From: Pseudomonadales bacterium
GTDB taxonomy: Bacteria; Pseudomonadota; Gammaproteobacteria; Pseudomonadales; Pseudohongiellaceae
NCBI GenBank assembly: GCA_028281635.1
Contig: JANQJM010000005.1
Span: 1-64,000 of the forward strand
Reading direction: 5' to 3'
Length of the DNA stretch: 64,000 nt
Position 1 is the stretch's first letter. Each line of letters opens with the position of its first letter. Of the stretch, positions 1 through 9,063 are shown piece by piece. The notes below the pieces were generated by a model. It was given only the letters and a program-made list of their open reading frames with translations, did not search any database and was not told where the DNA came from. The position numbers were made by a program, and so were the translations under genes.

Positions 1-1
1 G

Positions 2-118
2 CCTGGTGCTGAAGAGCCCTACCGAAAGAACATTTACTTCATCGATCCTGCGGGCTTTGAGGTGGAATTTGTCGAGTATTTGAGTGATGTGCCGACAGAA
101 CGCAATCAGGATAGCTGA
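2..118 (+). CDS. VOC/glyoxalase-family protein, C-terminal fragment
   Basis: Only the last 38 codons lie in the window; the reading frame enters at base 2 and stops at 116-118. The segment NIYFIDPAGFEVEFVEY resembles the last strand and metal-ligand region of vicinal-oxygen-chelate (glyoxalase/bleomycin-resistance) proteins, where a glutamate in a VEFVEY-like strand binds the metal. The substrate cannot be told from this fragment. It may be unrelated to what follows, because the next gene runs on the other strand after about 320 bases. Confidence 0.6.
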   Translation, partial: PGAEEPYRKNIYFIDPAGFEVEFVEYLSDVPTERNQDS

Positions 119-440
119 GTAGTTTTGCATTGTCCGGCAAATAAGGAGAAGCGCCAATGCCCAGTGTCCTTTGCGTAAAGCCATCAACAGCGGGGTGGCT
201 GACTAACAAGCGCTTACGATTTTGTACCCCAATCGTTTTATTGTACCCATGCGCCTGTTTGATTGTGGCATCCGCTGTGCTGATTATAGAAATGGGAATG
301 CTAAATTAGCCAAATATGACAATCTGCATTCAAACTGCTTCAACAACACCAAACACTGTTTCTGATGCTGGTGTTAACAGCGGCGAAGGAGTTGGGGGCG
401 GTTGGTAATCGCCAGCGGCCGTTAGGATGTTTACTAGAAA
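119..440. other. Intergenic region, no gene seen
   Basis: No convincing coding frame. A small hairpin at 216-236 (ACGATT, nine-base loop, AATCGT, then TTTATT) could be a weak terminator for the VOC gene on the plus strand. The stem has only six pairs, so this is tentative. The region separates two convergent transcripts. Confidence 0.4.
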
Positions 441-1778
441 TTATTTGTTCGCCTGTGGTGGAGGGCGGCCAAAATCGTAGCTGCCATCGTTGTCAAGGCG
501 GTAGCGGAACAGATACTGCACTCCAGGCACATCCACCGCGAGGCCATCCCTGATGCGTGGCTGGAACTGAAAGTTCAACAATGCGTTTCTGGACGAGTTC
601 TCGAAATAGCCTGGCGGTTCTGCATCAACCATGGCTACTGAGTTAGGGTCGATAAGGCCATCTGCTCTCACTGTGAAACTATAGAGAATCCAGCCTTCAA
701 TGCCTTCGTCGGCTGCTCGCCTAGGATACATTGGAGATTGAGTTGATATCGGCAAATACTCTTGATCCAGTAAACCTTCACTGTCGGCAAATAGTTTTAC
801 ATTGTTGCCGGCTAGCGCGAACAAAGCCACAGCTAGCATAATTGTATTGAAAGCGGTTCGTGTAATTCCCTTCGAGATCTTACCTTCCAGGATATTTTGA
901 ATCCTCATAGTTAGTTCCCCTCCATCAAACATGGGTTGAGCGAGTAGGCCTCTGCTCGTAACTAACTTTTGCTGCCTGGCTAGATGCAGCAGGTCTTCGG
1001 CGTAGCGAATTCGGTCTACCTCGTCTATTGCGATGGCCGAATCACAAGCCTGTTCAGATTCATCGTGTAAGCGTTTAGCTGCGATCCACATCATGGGATT
1101 AATCCAGAGCAGGCTACAAAGAACTCGAGTAAATATGAGTGACAGCCAATCCAGACGCTTGATGTGATTTAACTCATGTAGGAGGACTTCTTGCTTTATT
1201 GCATCTTCCCAGGTAAAGAACTCCTTGGGTACAAGTACTATAGGATTCAGCAACCCGTAGGAGAGAGGGCCTTGTATCCAGGCGTTGCACTGAAGTTTCA
1301 CCCGCCGTTTAATGCCGATAGAACTGGCCAATGTATCAAAGTGCTTATGCAAATGGGCATCGTCGATGTCGAAACTCCGCCTGTGCAAACGGGCAAGCTG
1401 GTTCGCGCTATTGGCCAGTAGGCCAAGCAATGCCAATGAGCCAGACAGGTAGAAAAGCGCAAACAATAAGCCCACTGGTACGATTGATTCAGACGGCGCG
1501 GCAGCAACTTTGCTACTTACAGTGAAAACAGTGAGTGTCCCAAATCCAGCAAGCGGATCAGTCATAGCACGGGTTACTACCGCGATCACTGGAATAAGCG
1601 CGATGCAAACAAAAGTCGCCAGTAACATCAGGTGAGCACTGGTACTGGAGATGCGTTGTCTGATCAGACTGAGAAGTACGAATACCACACAGAGCAAAAC
1701 AATGGATTTGAACAATGTATCCAGGCCCAGCTGAACCATGGGGTTTTGCAAGACGCTATAACTGACTATGAATTCCAT
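441..1778 (-). CDS. BlaR1-like M56 metallopeptidase fused to a TonB C-terminal domain
   Basis: The protein is 445 aa from the chosen ATG at 1778, which follows a GAGGA ribosome site with 7-base spacing and lies 10 bases after the blaI stop. The open frame continues upstream but would overlap blaI. Several hydrophobic segments occupy residues 1-130. The zinc motif HELNH starts at residue 201, typical of M56 peptidases that cleave and inactivate a BlaI-type repressor. Past a membrane segment near residue 320, the C-terminus is not a penicillin-binding sensor. It is a TonB_C-like domain (YPRRAADEGIEGW, then FQFQPRI). The gene forms an operon with blaI. The inducing signal is unknown; an envelope cue is a guess. 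Confidence 0.85.
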   Translation of the reverse strand: MEFIVSYSVLQNPMVQLGLDTLFKSIVLLCVVFVLLSLIRQRISSTSAHLMLLATFVCIALIPVIAVVTRAMTDPLAGFGTLTVFTVSSKVAAAPSESIVPVGLLFALFYLSGSLALLGLLANSANQLARLHRRSFDIDDAHLHKHFDTLASSIGIKRRVKLQCNAWIQGPLSYGLLNPIVLVPKEFFTWEDAIKQEVLLHELNHIKRLDWLSLIFTRVLCSLLWINPMMWIAAKRLHDESEQACDSAIAIDEVDRIRYAEDLLHLARQQKLVTSRGLLAQPMFDGGELTMRIQNILEGKISKGITRTAFNTIMLAVALFALAGNNVKLFADSEGLLDQEYLPISTQSPMYPRRAADEGIEGWILYSFTVRADGLIDPNSVAMVDAEPPGYFENSSRNALLNFQFQPRIRDGLAVDVPGVQYLFRYRLDNDGSYDFGRPPPQANK

Positions 1779-1788
1779 TGCGCTATCC

Positions 1789-2178
1789 TCACTTATCTTT
1801 AAGAGATTTCTTCTTTTTCTGGATGAGTTTTTCCAGTTCCGCGATTTCTTCGTCTGAGATCTCATCCATGGACATATCGAGTAATGAGTTCACTGCCATT
1901 ACTGGAGAGTCGGAGAAGAATGTCTTCACCAGGTTAGAAAGCGCGGAAGTGGAAGCTCTTTCCCTGCCTACCACCGGCGTGTACACGTATTTCTTGCCGC
2001 TTTCTCGATGATTGATGTGACCCTTCTCTTCCAATTTTCTGAGAAAGGTACGCACGGAAGAGTAGTTAAGAGAATCCTCCAGGTTTTCCATCACCTCTTT
2101 GGCACTGGCTTCCCCGAGTCGATAAAGGATGTCCATGATTTGGCGTTCTCTGCGGCTGAGCTTGCTGGTCTTGGTCAT
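1789..2178 (-). CDS. BlaI/MecI/CopY-family transcriptional repressor
   Basis: A 129 aa winged-helix regulator. The N-terminal part (LSRRERQIMDILYRLGEASA, then YSSVRTFLRKLEEKGHI) is the family's DNA-binding domain, and the acidic/lysine-rich tail serves dimerisation. In this family the repressor is cleaved after the partner M56 protease senses its signal, which relieves autorepression. The protease gene follows after 10 bases. A palindrome upstream at 2229-2243 is a plausible operator. The divergent DUF1592 gene could share this control, but that is inference. Confidence 0.88.
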   Translation of the reverse strand: MTKTSKLSRRERQIMDILYRLGEASAKEVMENLEDSLNYSSVRTFLRKLEEKGHINHRESGKKYVYTPVVGRERASTSALSNLVKTFFSDSPVMAVNSLLDMSMDEISDEEIAELEKLIQKKKKSLKDK

Positions 2179-2228
2179 ACTGTCTCCTTGTGCGGGAGCA
2201 TATTATGGCTGCCTATCCTGCTAATAAA

Positions 2229-2243
2229 TTAACATTATGTTAA
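2229..2243. promoter_or_regulatory. Putative BlaI-type operator palindrome
   Basis: TTAACAT-T-ATGTTAA, perfect 7-base arms around one base, 51 bases upstream of the blaI start in the gap shared with the divergent gene at 2460. A further TTAAC half-site follows at 2248. Size and position fit a BlaI-family operator. Binding is inferred. Confidence 0.45.
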
Positions 2244-2459
2244 GAAATTAACAGATGCAAGCACTTTTCCAAAATCTATTGCTTTTAGCCTTGGTGTTCA
2301 TACTGCCAGTCAGGTTGTATTGCAGTCATGACGCGGCTGCGGTAGGGTCATTCTTGGCAATAGCGATTAAACGCCGAAGTAATAATAAGGAACAAGGAGA
2401 GCTTGATTATCAGCTCTGTTGCAATGGTCGGAATCTCCTTGTGATAACCAGGTAGCGTC

Positions 2460-4934
2460 GTGCCCGATTGCAAAAAATATTTCCCTGCTTTTGTTGCTAG
2501 CAGCCTGCTAGTAGCGATCACGACTTCGCATGCAGCCGACAACAGCTTCTCTGCTGATGACATGCAACAGCAAGTCAATTCCTATTGCCTTAGTTGCCAC
2601 AATGATGTGTTGGCTACTGCGGACTTTTCATTGCAGAGCATCGATTTTAGTCAGCCTGGCCTGCACGCGGCGGAATTGGAAAAGGTAGTTAAAAAACTTC
2701 GTGCCCATATGATGCCTCCCGCGGGCATGCCGAGACCCGCTTTCGAAACCTATGCCGTGATGACCAACTGGCTGGAATCGGAATTGGATGCAGCCTGGGC
2801 GACAAACCCCAATCCCGGTCGAGTGACCCCGATTCATCGCATGAATCGATTCGAATACAACAACACTATCAATGATTTGTTGGGCCTGGACGTGGATATC
2901 ATGGAGCTACTACCCGGTGACCCCACCGCAGACGGTAGCTTCGATAACATTGCTGCTTCTTTGCCTTTCACCACTGCCCATATGGAACGCTACATGTCGG
3001 TGGCGCGGGAGGTGACTAGACTTGCTACTGGACTACCCCCACTGGGTCCCAGCATAGCCAGCTATGAGATACCGCTCTATATGAGCCAGGATTGGCGGCA
3101 AACCGAAGACATGCCCTTTGGCTCCAGGGGTGGCGTCTCGGTCGAACACTATTTCCCGGTTGATGGTGAATACGTCATCAGGGTTGCTCTGGAAACCAAC
3201 TACCAGGACTACATCAAAGGCCTGGGTTGGGCCCAGCTACTCGAAATTCGTATGGATGGACGCTTACTTGAGCGCTTCAGCATCGGGGGAGAAGCACCTG
3301 GGACACCTGCCCCCTTAAGTTTCAGTGGCACTGGAGAGCCAGGCAGCACTGACTGGGAGCAGTATATGCTTTACCAGGCAGGGGAAGGCTTGGAAGTAAG
3401 GGTGCCGGTTTCAGCGGGACCTCACACTATTACCGCTTCCTATGTGCGCCAGCAGGTCGAAGAGGAGGGTATCCCACAACCTCGACAAGGGGGTCGGCTA
3501 CCGGCCAATGACGAAGCCTATCTTGCTTATCAAAAAGTGCATGCAGTCGAAATCGGTGGGCCCTATGTTGCGAGCGGTAATAGTAATCAATCGCCCAGTT
3601 GGCGTGCGATTTTCTCCTGCTATCCCGATCAGCGCACAGAAGAGATGAGCTGCGCCACAGAAATTCTCAATCGCTTGGCACGTAAAGCCTATCGACGCAG
3701 CATCACCGACGATGACACGGAATTGTTACTGGGGTTTTTCAATAGCGGCAGGGAGCAGGGTGGGAGCTTTGATACTGGTATTCAATTTGCCCTGGAGTAT
3801 CTGCTTTCCGATCCGGAGTTCCTGATTAGGAGCTATCAACAGGGAGAATCGGTAGCTGCCAATGAAAATTTCAGACTGCAGGATTCTGAATTAGCATCGA
3901 GGCTGTCTTTCTTTTTGTGGAGCAGTCTACCCGATGAAGAATTATTGCAACTTGCCGAGCAGGGGCGTCTAAGTGATCCGGTAATTTACGAGCAACAGGT
4001 TCGCCGTTTGCTGGCAGATAGTCGTGGAATCACTACTCTGGTAGAAGATTTTGCCGCCCAATGGTTAAACCTGAGGCGCTTGGAAGAAGTCAACATCAAT
4101 ACAGTGCTGTTCCCGCAATATGATGTAAGTCTGATCGAAGCCTTTGCTCGTGAATCGGAAATGTTCGTTGCCGATTCAATTCGAACGGATAGCAGCATTA
4201 TGGATTTAATCGGTGCCAGACATACCTACGTCAACGAACGCCTTGCCAGACACTATGGTATCAGTGATGTTTACGGTAGCCGCTTTCGACGGGTCGAAAT
4301 TCCAGATACTACTCAGCGTGGCGGCTTGCTGGCGCAAGGTGCTTTGCTAACTGTGACATCCTACCCAGGAAGGACTTCACCGGTACTGCGCGGAAAATGG
4401 CTGTTGGACAATATGCTGGGTACGCCTCCTCCGCCACCGCCTCCTAATGTGCCAATTCTGGCCGAGGCCAGCAGCGGCGATGCGCCGTCGTCGATTCGAG
4501 AACGTTTGGCGCAGCACCGTGTTGACCCGGTCTGTTCTTCATGTCACGTGGTGATTGATCCCATTGGTTTCGCCCTGGAAAATTTTGATGTGATAGGTGC
4601 CTGGCGTGAATTCGATGAAGCCGGAAACCCGGTTGATCCCAACGGAAATTATCCGGGTGGCGTAGAATTTGCCGGATATGCTGATCTTCGAGATTGGATG
4701 TTGGAGCGCCCGGATCAGTTTGCTCATACCGTGACTGAAAAACTCATGACCTATGCCTTGGGCAGGCGAGTAGAATATTACGATCAGCCTGTCATCAGGA
4801 AAATCGTTCGGGAAGCTGCCGAGCAAGATTATCGATGGTCTGCAATAGTCCTGGGAATCACCAACAGTGCTCCCTTTACTATGAGCCGAGCTCAAACAGG
4901 TCCAAGTCTTGCCAGTGCCAATAGCCAGGATTGA
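2460..4934 (+). CDS. DUF1592 (planctomycete-type cytochrome) exported protein
   Basis: 824 aa with a GTG start and a Sec signal peptide ending near SHAADN (residue 26). A CLSCH heme-type motif lies near residue 43 (PSCyt1-like). Then come DUF1587-like (HRMNRFEYNNTINDLLGLD, about 135-155), DUF1595, DUF1592 (SRLSFFLWSSLPDEEL, about 480), DUF1588 with a second CxxCH (CSSCHVVIDPIGFALENFD, about 690) and DUF1585 at the C-terminus (LMTYALGRRVEYYD). The order and length match the full-length family. The role is unknown; two CxxCH motifs suggest a periplasmic c-type redox protein. It is followed 5 bases later by its usual DUF1552 partner. Confidence 0.9.
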   Translation: MPDCKKYFPAFVASSLLVAITTSHAADNSFSADDMQQQVNSYCLSCHNDVLATADFSLQSIDFSQPGLHAAELEKVVKKLRAHMMPPAGMPRPAFETYAVMTNWLESELDAAWATNPNPGRVTPIHRMNRFEYNNTINDLLGLDVDIMELLPGDPTADGSFDNIAASLPFTTAHMERYMSVAREVTRLATGLPPLGPSIASYEIPLYMSQDWRQTEDMPFGSRGGVSVEHYFPVDGEYVIRVALETNYQDYIKGLGWAQLLEIRMDGRLLERFSIGGEAPGTPAPLSFSGTGEPGSTDWEQYMLYQAGEGLEVRVPVSAGPHTITASYVRQQVEEEGIPQPRQGGRLPANDEAYLAYQKVHAVEIGGPYVASGNSNQSPSWRAIFSCYPDQRTEEMSCATEILNRLARKAYRRSITDDDTELLLGFFNSGREQGGSFDTGIQFALEYLLSDPEFLIRSYQQGESVAANENFRLQDSELASRLSFFLWSSLPDEELLQLAEQGRLSDPVIYEQQVRRLLADSRGITTLVEDFAAQWLNLRRLEEVNINTVLFPQYDVSLIEAFARESEMFVADSIRTDSSIMDLIGARHTYVNERLARHYGISDVYGSRFRRVEIPDTTQRGGLLAQGALLTVTSYPGRTSPVLRGKWLLDNMLGTPPPPPPPNVPILAEASSGDAPSSIRERLAQHRVDPVCSSCHVVIDPIGFALENFDVIGAWREFDEAGNPVDPNGNYPGGVEFAGYADLRDWMLERPDQFAHTVTEKLMTYALGRRVEYYDQPVIRKIVREAAEQDYRWSAIVLGITNSAPFTMSRAQTGPSLASANSQD

Positions 4935-4939
4935 ACACG

Positions 4940-6274
4940 ATGAAACTCAAAAAATCTTCAGCACCGAGTTACGTAACGAAAAAATCTCTATCCCGCCGCA
5001 CTCTATTGAAGGGAGCGGGCACCGCTCTGGCATTGCCACTGTTGGACGCGATGACTCCAGCTTTTGCCCAGGCAGCGGCGCCCATACATCGCTTCCAAAC
5101 GGTATACATCCCCAACGGTATGGCCATGGAATACTGGTCGCCGAAGACAAATGGGCCTGATCTGGAAATTACGCCAGTCCTGCAGCCACTTTCCCGTTAT
5201 CGGGAGCGCATGTTGTTCTTGTCAGGAATCAAAGCAAATTGGAATGTTGCCCACGCCGGTGCCGGCGGTTCTTTCCTTACCGGTGTGACCAGAGGTGGAC
5301 GCAATGAAACTGAGATTCTTGCTGGTATCTCCATGGATCAATTGTTAGCCGATAAGTTGGGCAAAGAGACCCAGTTATCTTCATTGGAGTTATCTATGGA
5401 TGCGCCGGCACTCGCGGGTGCCTGCACTGTGAATCTCAGTTGTGTCTACACCCATACCTTATCCTGGCGCGGCAAAACAGAACCGCTGCCAACAGAACAC
5501 AATCCACGTGCTGTTTTTGAGCGACTCTTCGGTGATTCGGGTTCTACCGCCCAGGCGGCCCGAGCAAATCGCCTGAGTCAGCAATCCAGCATCCTGGATG
5601 CAGTGATGGATAAGTTACAGGGACTTGAGAAGCAGTTAGCTGGCTCGGATCGACATTTGGTCAATAGCTATACCGATTCTGTCCGTGATATAGAGCGCCG
5701 AATTGAAAAGGCTGAGCAACAAATAGACATGGAACTTCCACAGCTGGAACAACCAGCCGGTGTTCCCTCGACCTTTGAAGCTCATATGGAGCTAATGCAG
5801 GATCTGCAGGTTCTCGCGCTGCAGTCGGATTTGACTCGAGTCATTACGTTTATGATGAGCAAGGAGCAAAGTGCGCGTCCCTATCCGCAGATTGGCGTAC
5901 CAGATGCTCATCATCCGTTGTCACATCACAATAACGCGCCAGAACTGATAGAGCGAATGTCGAAGATCAATATTCACCATACATCTTTGTTTGCAAACTA
6001 CCTGGATAAGTTGTCTGCGGTTCCAGAAGGTGATGGGAATCTGCTGGATAATATGACCATCCTCTATGGGGGCGGCATCTCCAACAGCACATTCCATTCT
6101 GGAGACAATTTGCCAGTGCTGTTAGTCGGAGGTGGTGCTGGTTGGTTTGCCGGAAACAGACATCTGCATTATACAGGTGAGCCTACCATGGCTGATCTAC
6201 ACCTGACGCTGCTTAGTAAGTTTGATGTTCACATCGACAAGCTGGGCGGCAGCACCGGCCCTTTGGCGATTTAG
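4940..6274 (+). CDS. DUF1552 family exported protein (HxxSHH motif), Tat substrate
   Basis: 444 aa. The frame is open from a TTG at 4931 that overlaps the upstream stop, but ATG 4940 has an AGGA sequence at better spacing and is preferred. The N-terminus has a twin-arginine signal (SRRTLLKGAGTALALPLLDA), so export in folded form is likely. The family signature is HHPLSHH near residue 322. DUF1552 proteins are nearly always encoded next to DUF1592 proteins, and the biochemical role is not established. The adjacency implies a joint periplasmic function and co-transcription. Confidence 0.9.
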   Translation: MKLKKSSAPSYVTKKSLSRRTLLKGAGTALALPLLDAMTPAFAQAAAPIHRFQTVYIPNGMAMEYWSPKTNGPDLEITPVLQPLSRYRERMLFLSGIKANWNVAHAGAGGSFLTGVTRGGRNETEILAGISMDQLLADKLGKETQLSSLELSMDAPALAGACTVNLSCVYTHTLSWRGKTEPLPTEHNPRAVFERLFGDSGSTAQAARANRLSQQSSILDAVMDKLQGLEKQLAGSDRHLVNSYTDSVRDIERRIEKAEQQIDMELPQLEQPAGVPSTFEAHMELMQDLQVLALQSDLTRVITFMMSKEQSARPYPQIGVPDAHHPLSHHNNAPELIERMSKINIHHTSLFANYLDKLSAVPEGDGNLLDNMTILYGGGISNSTFHSGDNLPVLLVGGGAGWFAGNRHLHYTGEPTMADLHLTLLSKFDVHIDKLGGSTGPLAI

Positions 6275-6286
6275 ATTATTCGTTTG

Positions 6287-7705
6287 ATGATGAGTCAGCA
6301 AAGTTCGCAGAATAAACCTGTCGGGTACGCCACGATTACTTTATTGGTGATCTGCTTGTGCCTGAGTGCTACCTCGCGTGCGCAAAACATGCCACTCGTA
6401 GTGAGTCTGGCTAAAGACCAGGATTGGAGTCAGCTTGTGACTGTGGTTGAAGATGGTCTGGACCCCAATGTGGCATATGGAGATGGCACAACCGCATTGC
6501 ACTGGAGCAGTTACCACGATGCTGATGAAGTGGCCCGCTTGTTACTTACTGCCAGTGCCGATGTAAATGCCACCACAGACCTTGGTGTTACGCCATTATG
6601 GCTAGCGGCTGAAAACGGCAGTCTCGAAATGACCCGCCTTTTGCTGGATGCCGGAGCTGACCCAGGCATACCGTTGCTTTCGGGTGAAACCATCGTCATG
6701 ACTGCTGCACAGAGCGGCAACGGCGCAGTAGTAAGAGCCTTACTGGCTGCCGGTGCTAATCCAAACGCTGCAGTTACTCGCGAACAGACCGCATTAATGT
6801 GGGCGGCCCACCGTGGTCATTCTGAAGCCGTAGCTGCGCTTATAGAATTTGGTGCAGATGTACACGCGCGATCATTAGTGCGAGAGCATTATGTGAAGTC
6901 AGAGAAAGAACAAGATAGTAGCGATGATTATAAGTATTGGATCGAGTTAGGGGGCAACACTCCGCTGTTGTTCGCCGCCCGCAACGGACATCAGGAATCT
7001 GCGCGACATCTATTGAATGCCGGGGCTGATATTAATGGTGTTAATGCATTCGGTACCAGTCCCCTGATCATGGCGGTGCACAGCAGAAATCAGGAACTGG
7101 TGAGTTACCTGATCGAGCAGGGTGCCAATCTGGAGGAGAACAGCAGTGGGCACACCGCACTCCACGCCGCCGTGCTTCGTGGTGAACAGGCTATGGTACA
7201 GGCCTTAATTGATGCAGGTGCTGATCTGGAAAGTGAAGTAGTCAAGCCAACCCCGGTTAGACGACAGGCGACAGATTACAATTTCCACGATGCCCTGATC
7301 GGCTCAACTCCGCTCTGGTTGGCAGCTCGATTTGCCGAGCCGCAGATTATGCAAGCGCTGATCGATGCGGGTGCTGATGTCAATACGACCAATCAAGTCG
7401 TCTACCCTGCACAACGTCTTGGTGAGAACTTCATTGTTGACGAAGGTGAGATCTCTCTATTAATGGCGGCAGTGGGCATGGGTCATAGGCGTTTGCGTGT
7501 TAGTTGGTGGACCCCTGAGCGCAGGGCAGGGCAACTGCAGAAAGATCGCGAGGGATTTGTTCTTGAAGCAGCAACAATCGCGCTGCAGGCCGGGGTCGAC
7601 AGCGGTCTGCGCAATGCGGACGGTCAGACGGCGCTCGCCTTTGCTCGAGAGCGCCGCTATCAATCGGTGGTGGGTTTGCTCGAAACAACAGGCGCTGAAG
7701 AGTAG
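6287..7705 (+). CDS. Exported ankyrin-repeat protein
   Basis: 472 aa. The second codon of a TTG-ATG-ATG run is chosen as start. A hydrophobic signal peptide ends near SRAQ (residue 34). About nine ankyrin repeats follow, for example GTTALHWSSYHDADEVARLL, GVTPLWLAAENGSLEMTRLL and GHTALHAAVLRGEQAMVQAL, with an insertion near residues 200-225. Ankyrin repeats bind proteins, so this may be a scaffold or partner for the two preceding exported proteins. It starts 13 bases after the DUF1552 stop and is probably in the same transcript. Confidence 0.85.
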   Translation: MMSQQSSQNKPVGYATITLLVICLCLSATSRAQNMPLVVSLAKDQDWSQLVTVVEDGLDPNVAYGDGTTALHWSSYHDADEVARLLLTASADVNATTDLGVTPLWLAAENGSLEMTRLLLDAGADPGIPLLSGETIVMTAAQSGNGAVVRALLAAGANPNAAVTREQTALMWAAHRGHSEAVAALIEFGADVHARSLVREHYVKSEKEQDSSDDYKYWIELGGNTPLLFAARNGHQESARHLLNAGADINGVNAFGTSPLIMAVHSRNQELVSYLIEQGANLEENSSGHTALHAAVLRGEQAMVQALIDAGADLESEVVKPTPVRRQATDYNFHDALIGSTPLWLAARFAEPQIMQALIDAGADVNTTNQVVYPAQRLGENFIVDEGEISLLMAAVGMGHRRLRVSWWTPERRAGQLQKDREGFVLEAATIALQAGVDSGLRNADGQTALAFARERRYQSVVGLLETTGAEE

Positions 7706-7727
7706 CTGCTGAGCAGTTGTAACAGCC

Positions 7728-7991
7728 ATGATTTACCGTTGGCGCAATTTGGCGCATATTCTTCGCCATTGTGTTTCTACTCCCTATCGTAGTTTTCGTT
7801 ATCTGCTCTTCGTTTTCATCTTTCTGGCTCTTGAAGTCACTCTGTTACTCTTCGTGAGAGTGCTGCAACTGCTCGACCATTTGCTGTTTCCTGGATTCAA
7901 ACATCTTCGTGTGCGTGAATACCGGTCGATACCCATCTACTCATGCACGAAGTTTTACAGAAGTCATATCGAATATGGAAAAAGCAGGTAG
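7728..7991 (+). pseudogene. Small membrane ORF, possible remnant of a sulfotransferase-type N-terminus
   Basis: An 87-codon frame with one strong hydrophobic segment (LLFVFIFLALEVTLLLF) followed by LLDHLLFPGFKHLRVREY. That second stretch recalls the N-terminal region of bacterial sulfotransferase-family proteins, just before their PRSGTT loop. No such loop follows, and the sequence loses resemblance and stops. It could be a truncated gene, a real small membrane protein or chance. The rest of 7706-8055 holds nothing recognisable. Confidence 0.22.
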
Positions 7992-8055
7992 CTTATAGTT
8001 TCAGGCTGAACACAACTTCCTGGTTAAACTGTATCCACTCATTTGTAAAGTTTTC

Positions 8056-8952
8056 TTATAGCCCCAAACGTAGTGAAGGCAACGTTCTGGCATGACTTGG
8101 CAATGTTACTGCCGGTAAGCGAAATGCTCGTACCTCCCGGTTCGGCCGACTAATCCCGTAGATTATCCGTTCAGTGGACGACTTATCCCAGGCAAAAGCT
8201 TGTCCTTCCAGATCAATGGCAATAGTCGCGATGTGCACCAACTTTGGACCCATCGCGGGCGCGCCGAGCACATACATTTCAGGTCTATCATGGCCTGTTA
8301 GGTAGAGCAGTCCGTCAGGACCAAGTGCGCCACCGGAAGCTGCATGAGGTTGCATGCGGTCAATGACTGACTCAGGAAGCATCCAGCCTCCGGTTCGCCG
8401 CCATTGATTGTCATAACGAATGATGGAGGCAAAAGAATGATCTTTATAATCAAGCCCACCATTTTCATCATAGTGAGCAAAGCCCGCAATCCACCCTTCC
8501 CCCAAACGATCAAACCAGGTTAATGAGCCTTCTTCCAATACTCCGAAGCTGTAGCTTTGCACATGTTGCATATCACCAGTGCTGAATACTTCGATAGAAC
8601 TTGCCATGGGCACTTCGGGGAAGTTGGAATTAGCACAAAACAATTTCTCATCATCCACATAACAACTGTTTAGGTGTCGGACGGGTCCTCCTCTTGGGCT
8701 AAGGAACCGAGCAAGCAACTGCCCGCTGTTCTTTTCATACTTTCCAATAACTGTATTTACAATGGCATAAAAATGCTGACTATCGGCTGCAGCCCCTTGT
8801 CCAGCTTCTGCTGCTGGGTAGCGACCTACTTCTTCGGCAACATAGGACTGCACGGTGGGTGCTTGCCATTGAGGTAGCTCCAGCCGTTGTGCTAACGCTT
8901 GTTGCATAACTGTTAAGGTCAGGCCGAGAAGAACTAGTTTGTTGAGATTCAT
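8056..8952 (-). CDS. Secreted protein of unknown function, possibly beta-propeller-like
   Basis: 298 aa with a signal peptide (MNLNKLVLLGLTLTVMQQAL, cleavage near AQR). The mature part has recurring short strands ending in aromatic and glycine residues (QHFYAIVNTVIGKYEK, GALGPDGLLYLTGHDRPEMY), as in propeller or SMP-30/NHL-like folds. No catalytic motif is recognised. It is transcribed alone, and neighbours give no clue. It is likely periplasmic or outer-membrane-associated. Confidence 0.65.
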   Translation of the reverse strand: MNLNKLVLLGLTLTVMQQALAQRLELPQWQAPTVQSYVAEEVGRYPAAEAGQGAAADSQHFYAIVNTVIGKYEKNSGQLLARFLSPRGGPVRHLNSCYVDDEKLFCANSNFPEVPMASSIEVFSTGDMQHVQSYSFGVLEEGSLTWFDRLGEGWIAGFAHYDENGGLDYKDHSFASIIRYDNQWRRTGGWMLPESVIDRMQPHAASGGALGPDGLLYLTGHDRPEMYVLGAPAMGPKLVHIATIAIDLEGQAFAWDKSSTERIIYGISRPNREVRAFRLPAVTLPSHARTLPSLRLGL

Positions 8953-9063
8953 GTTTTAGCCCCAGCGTAATGGTGATTGCTTGCCAACCTTACTCCAATT
9001 TTATTGCATTGTTTAGACAGGGCTGGGCAACGCAAGCTGGAAATACTGGGTAGGCTGGCGTAG

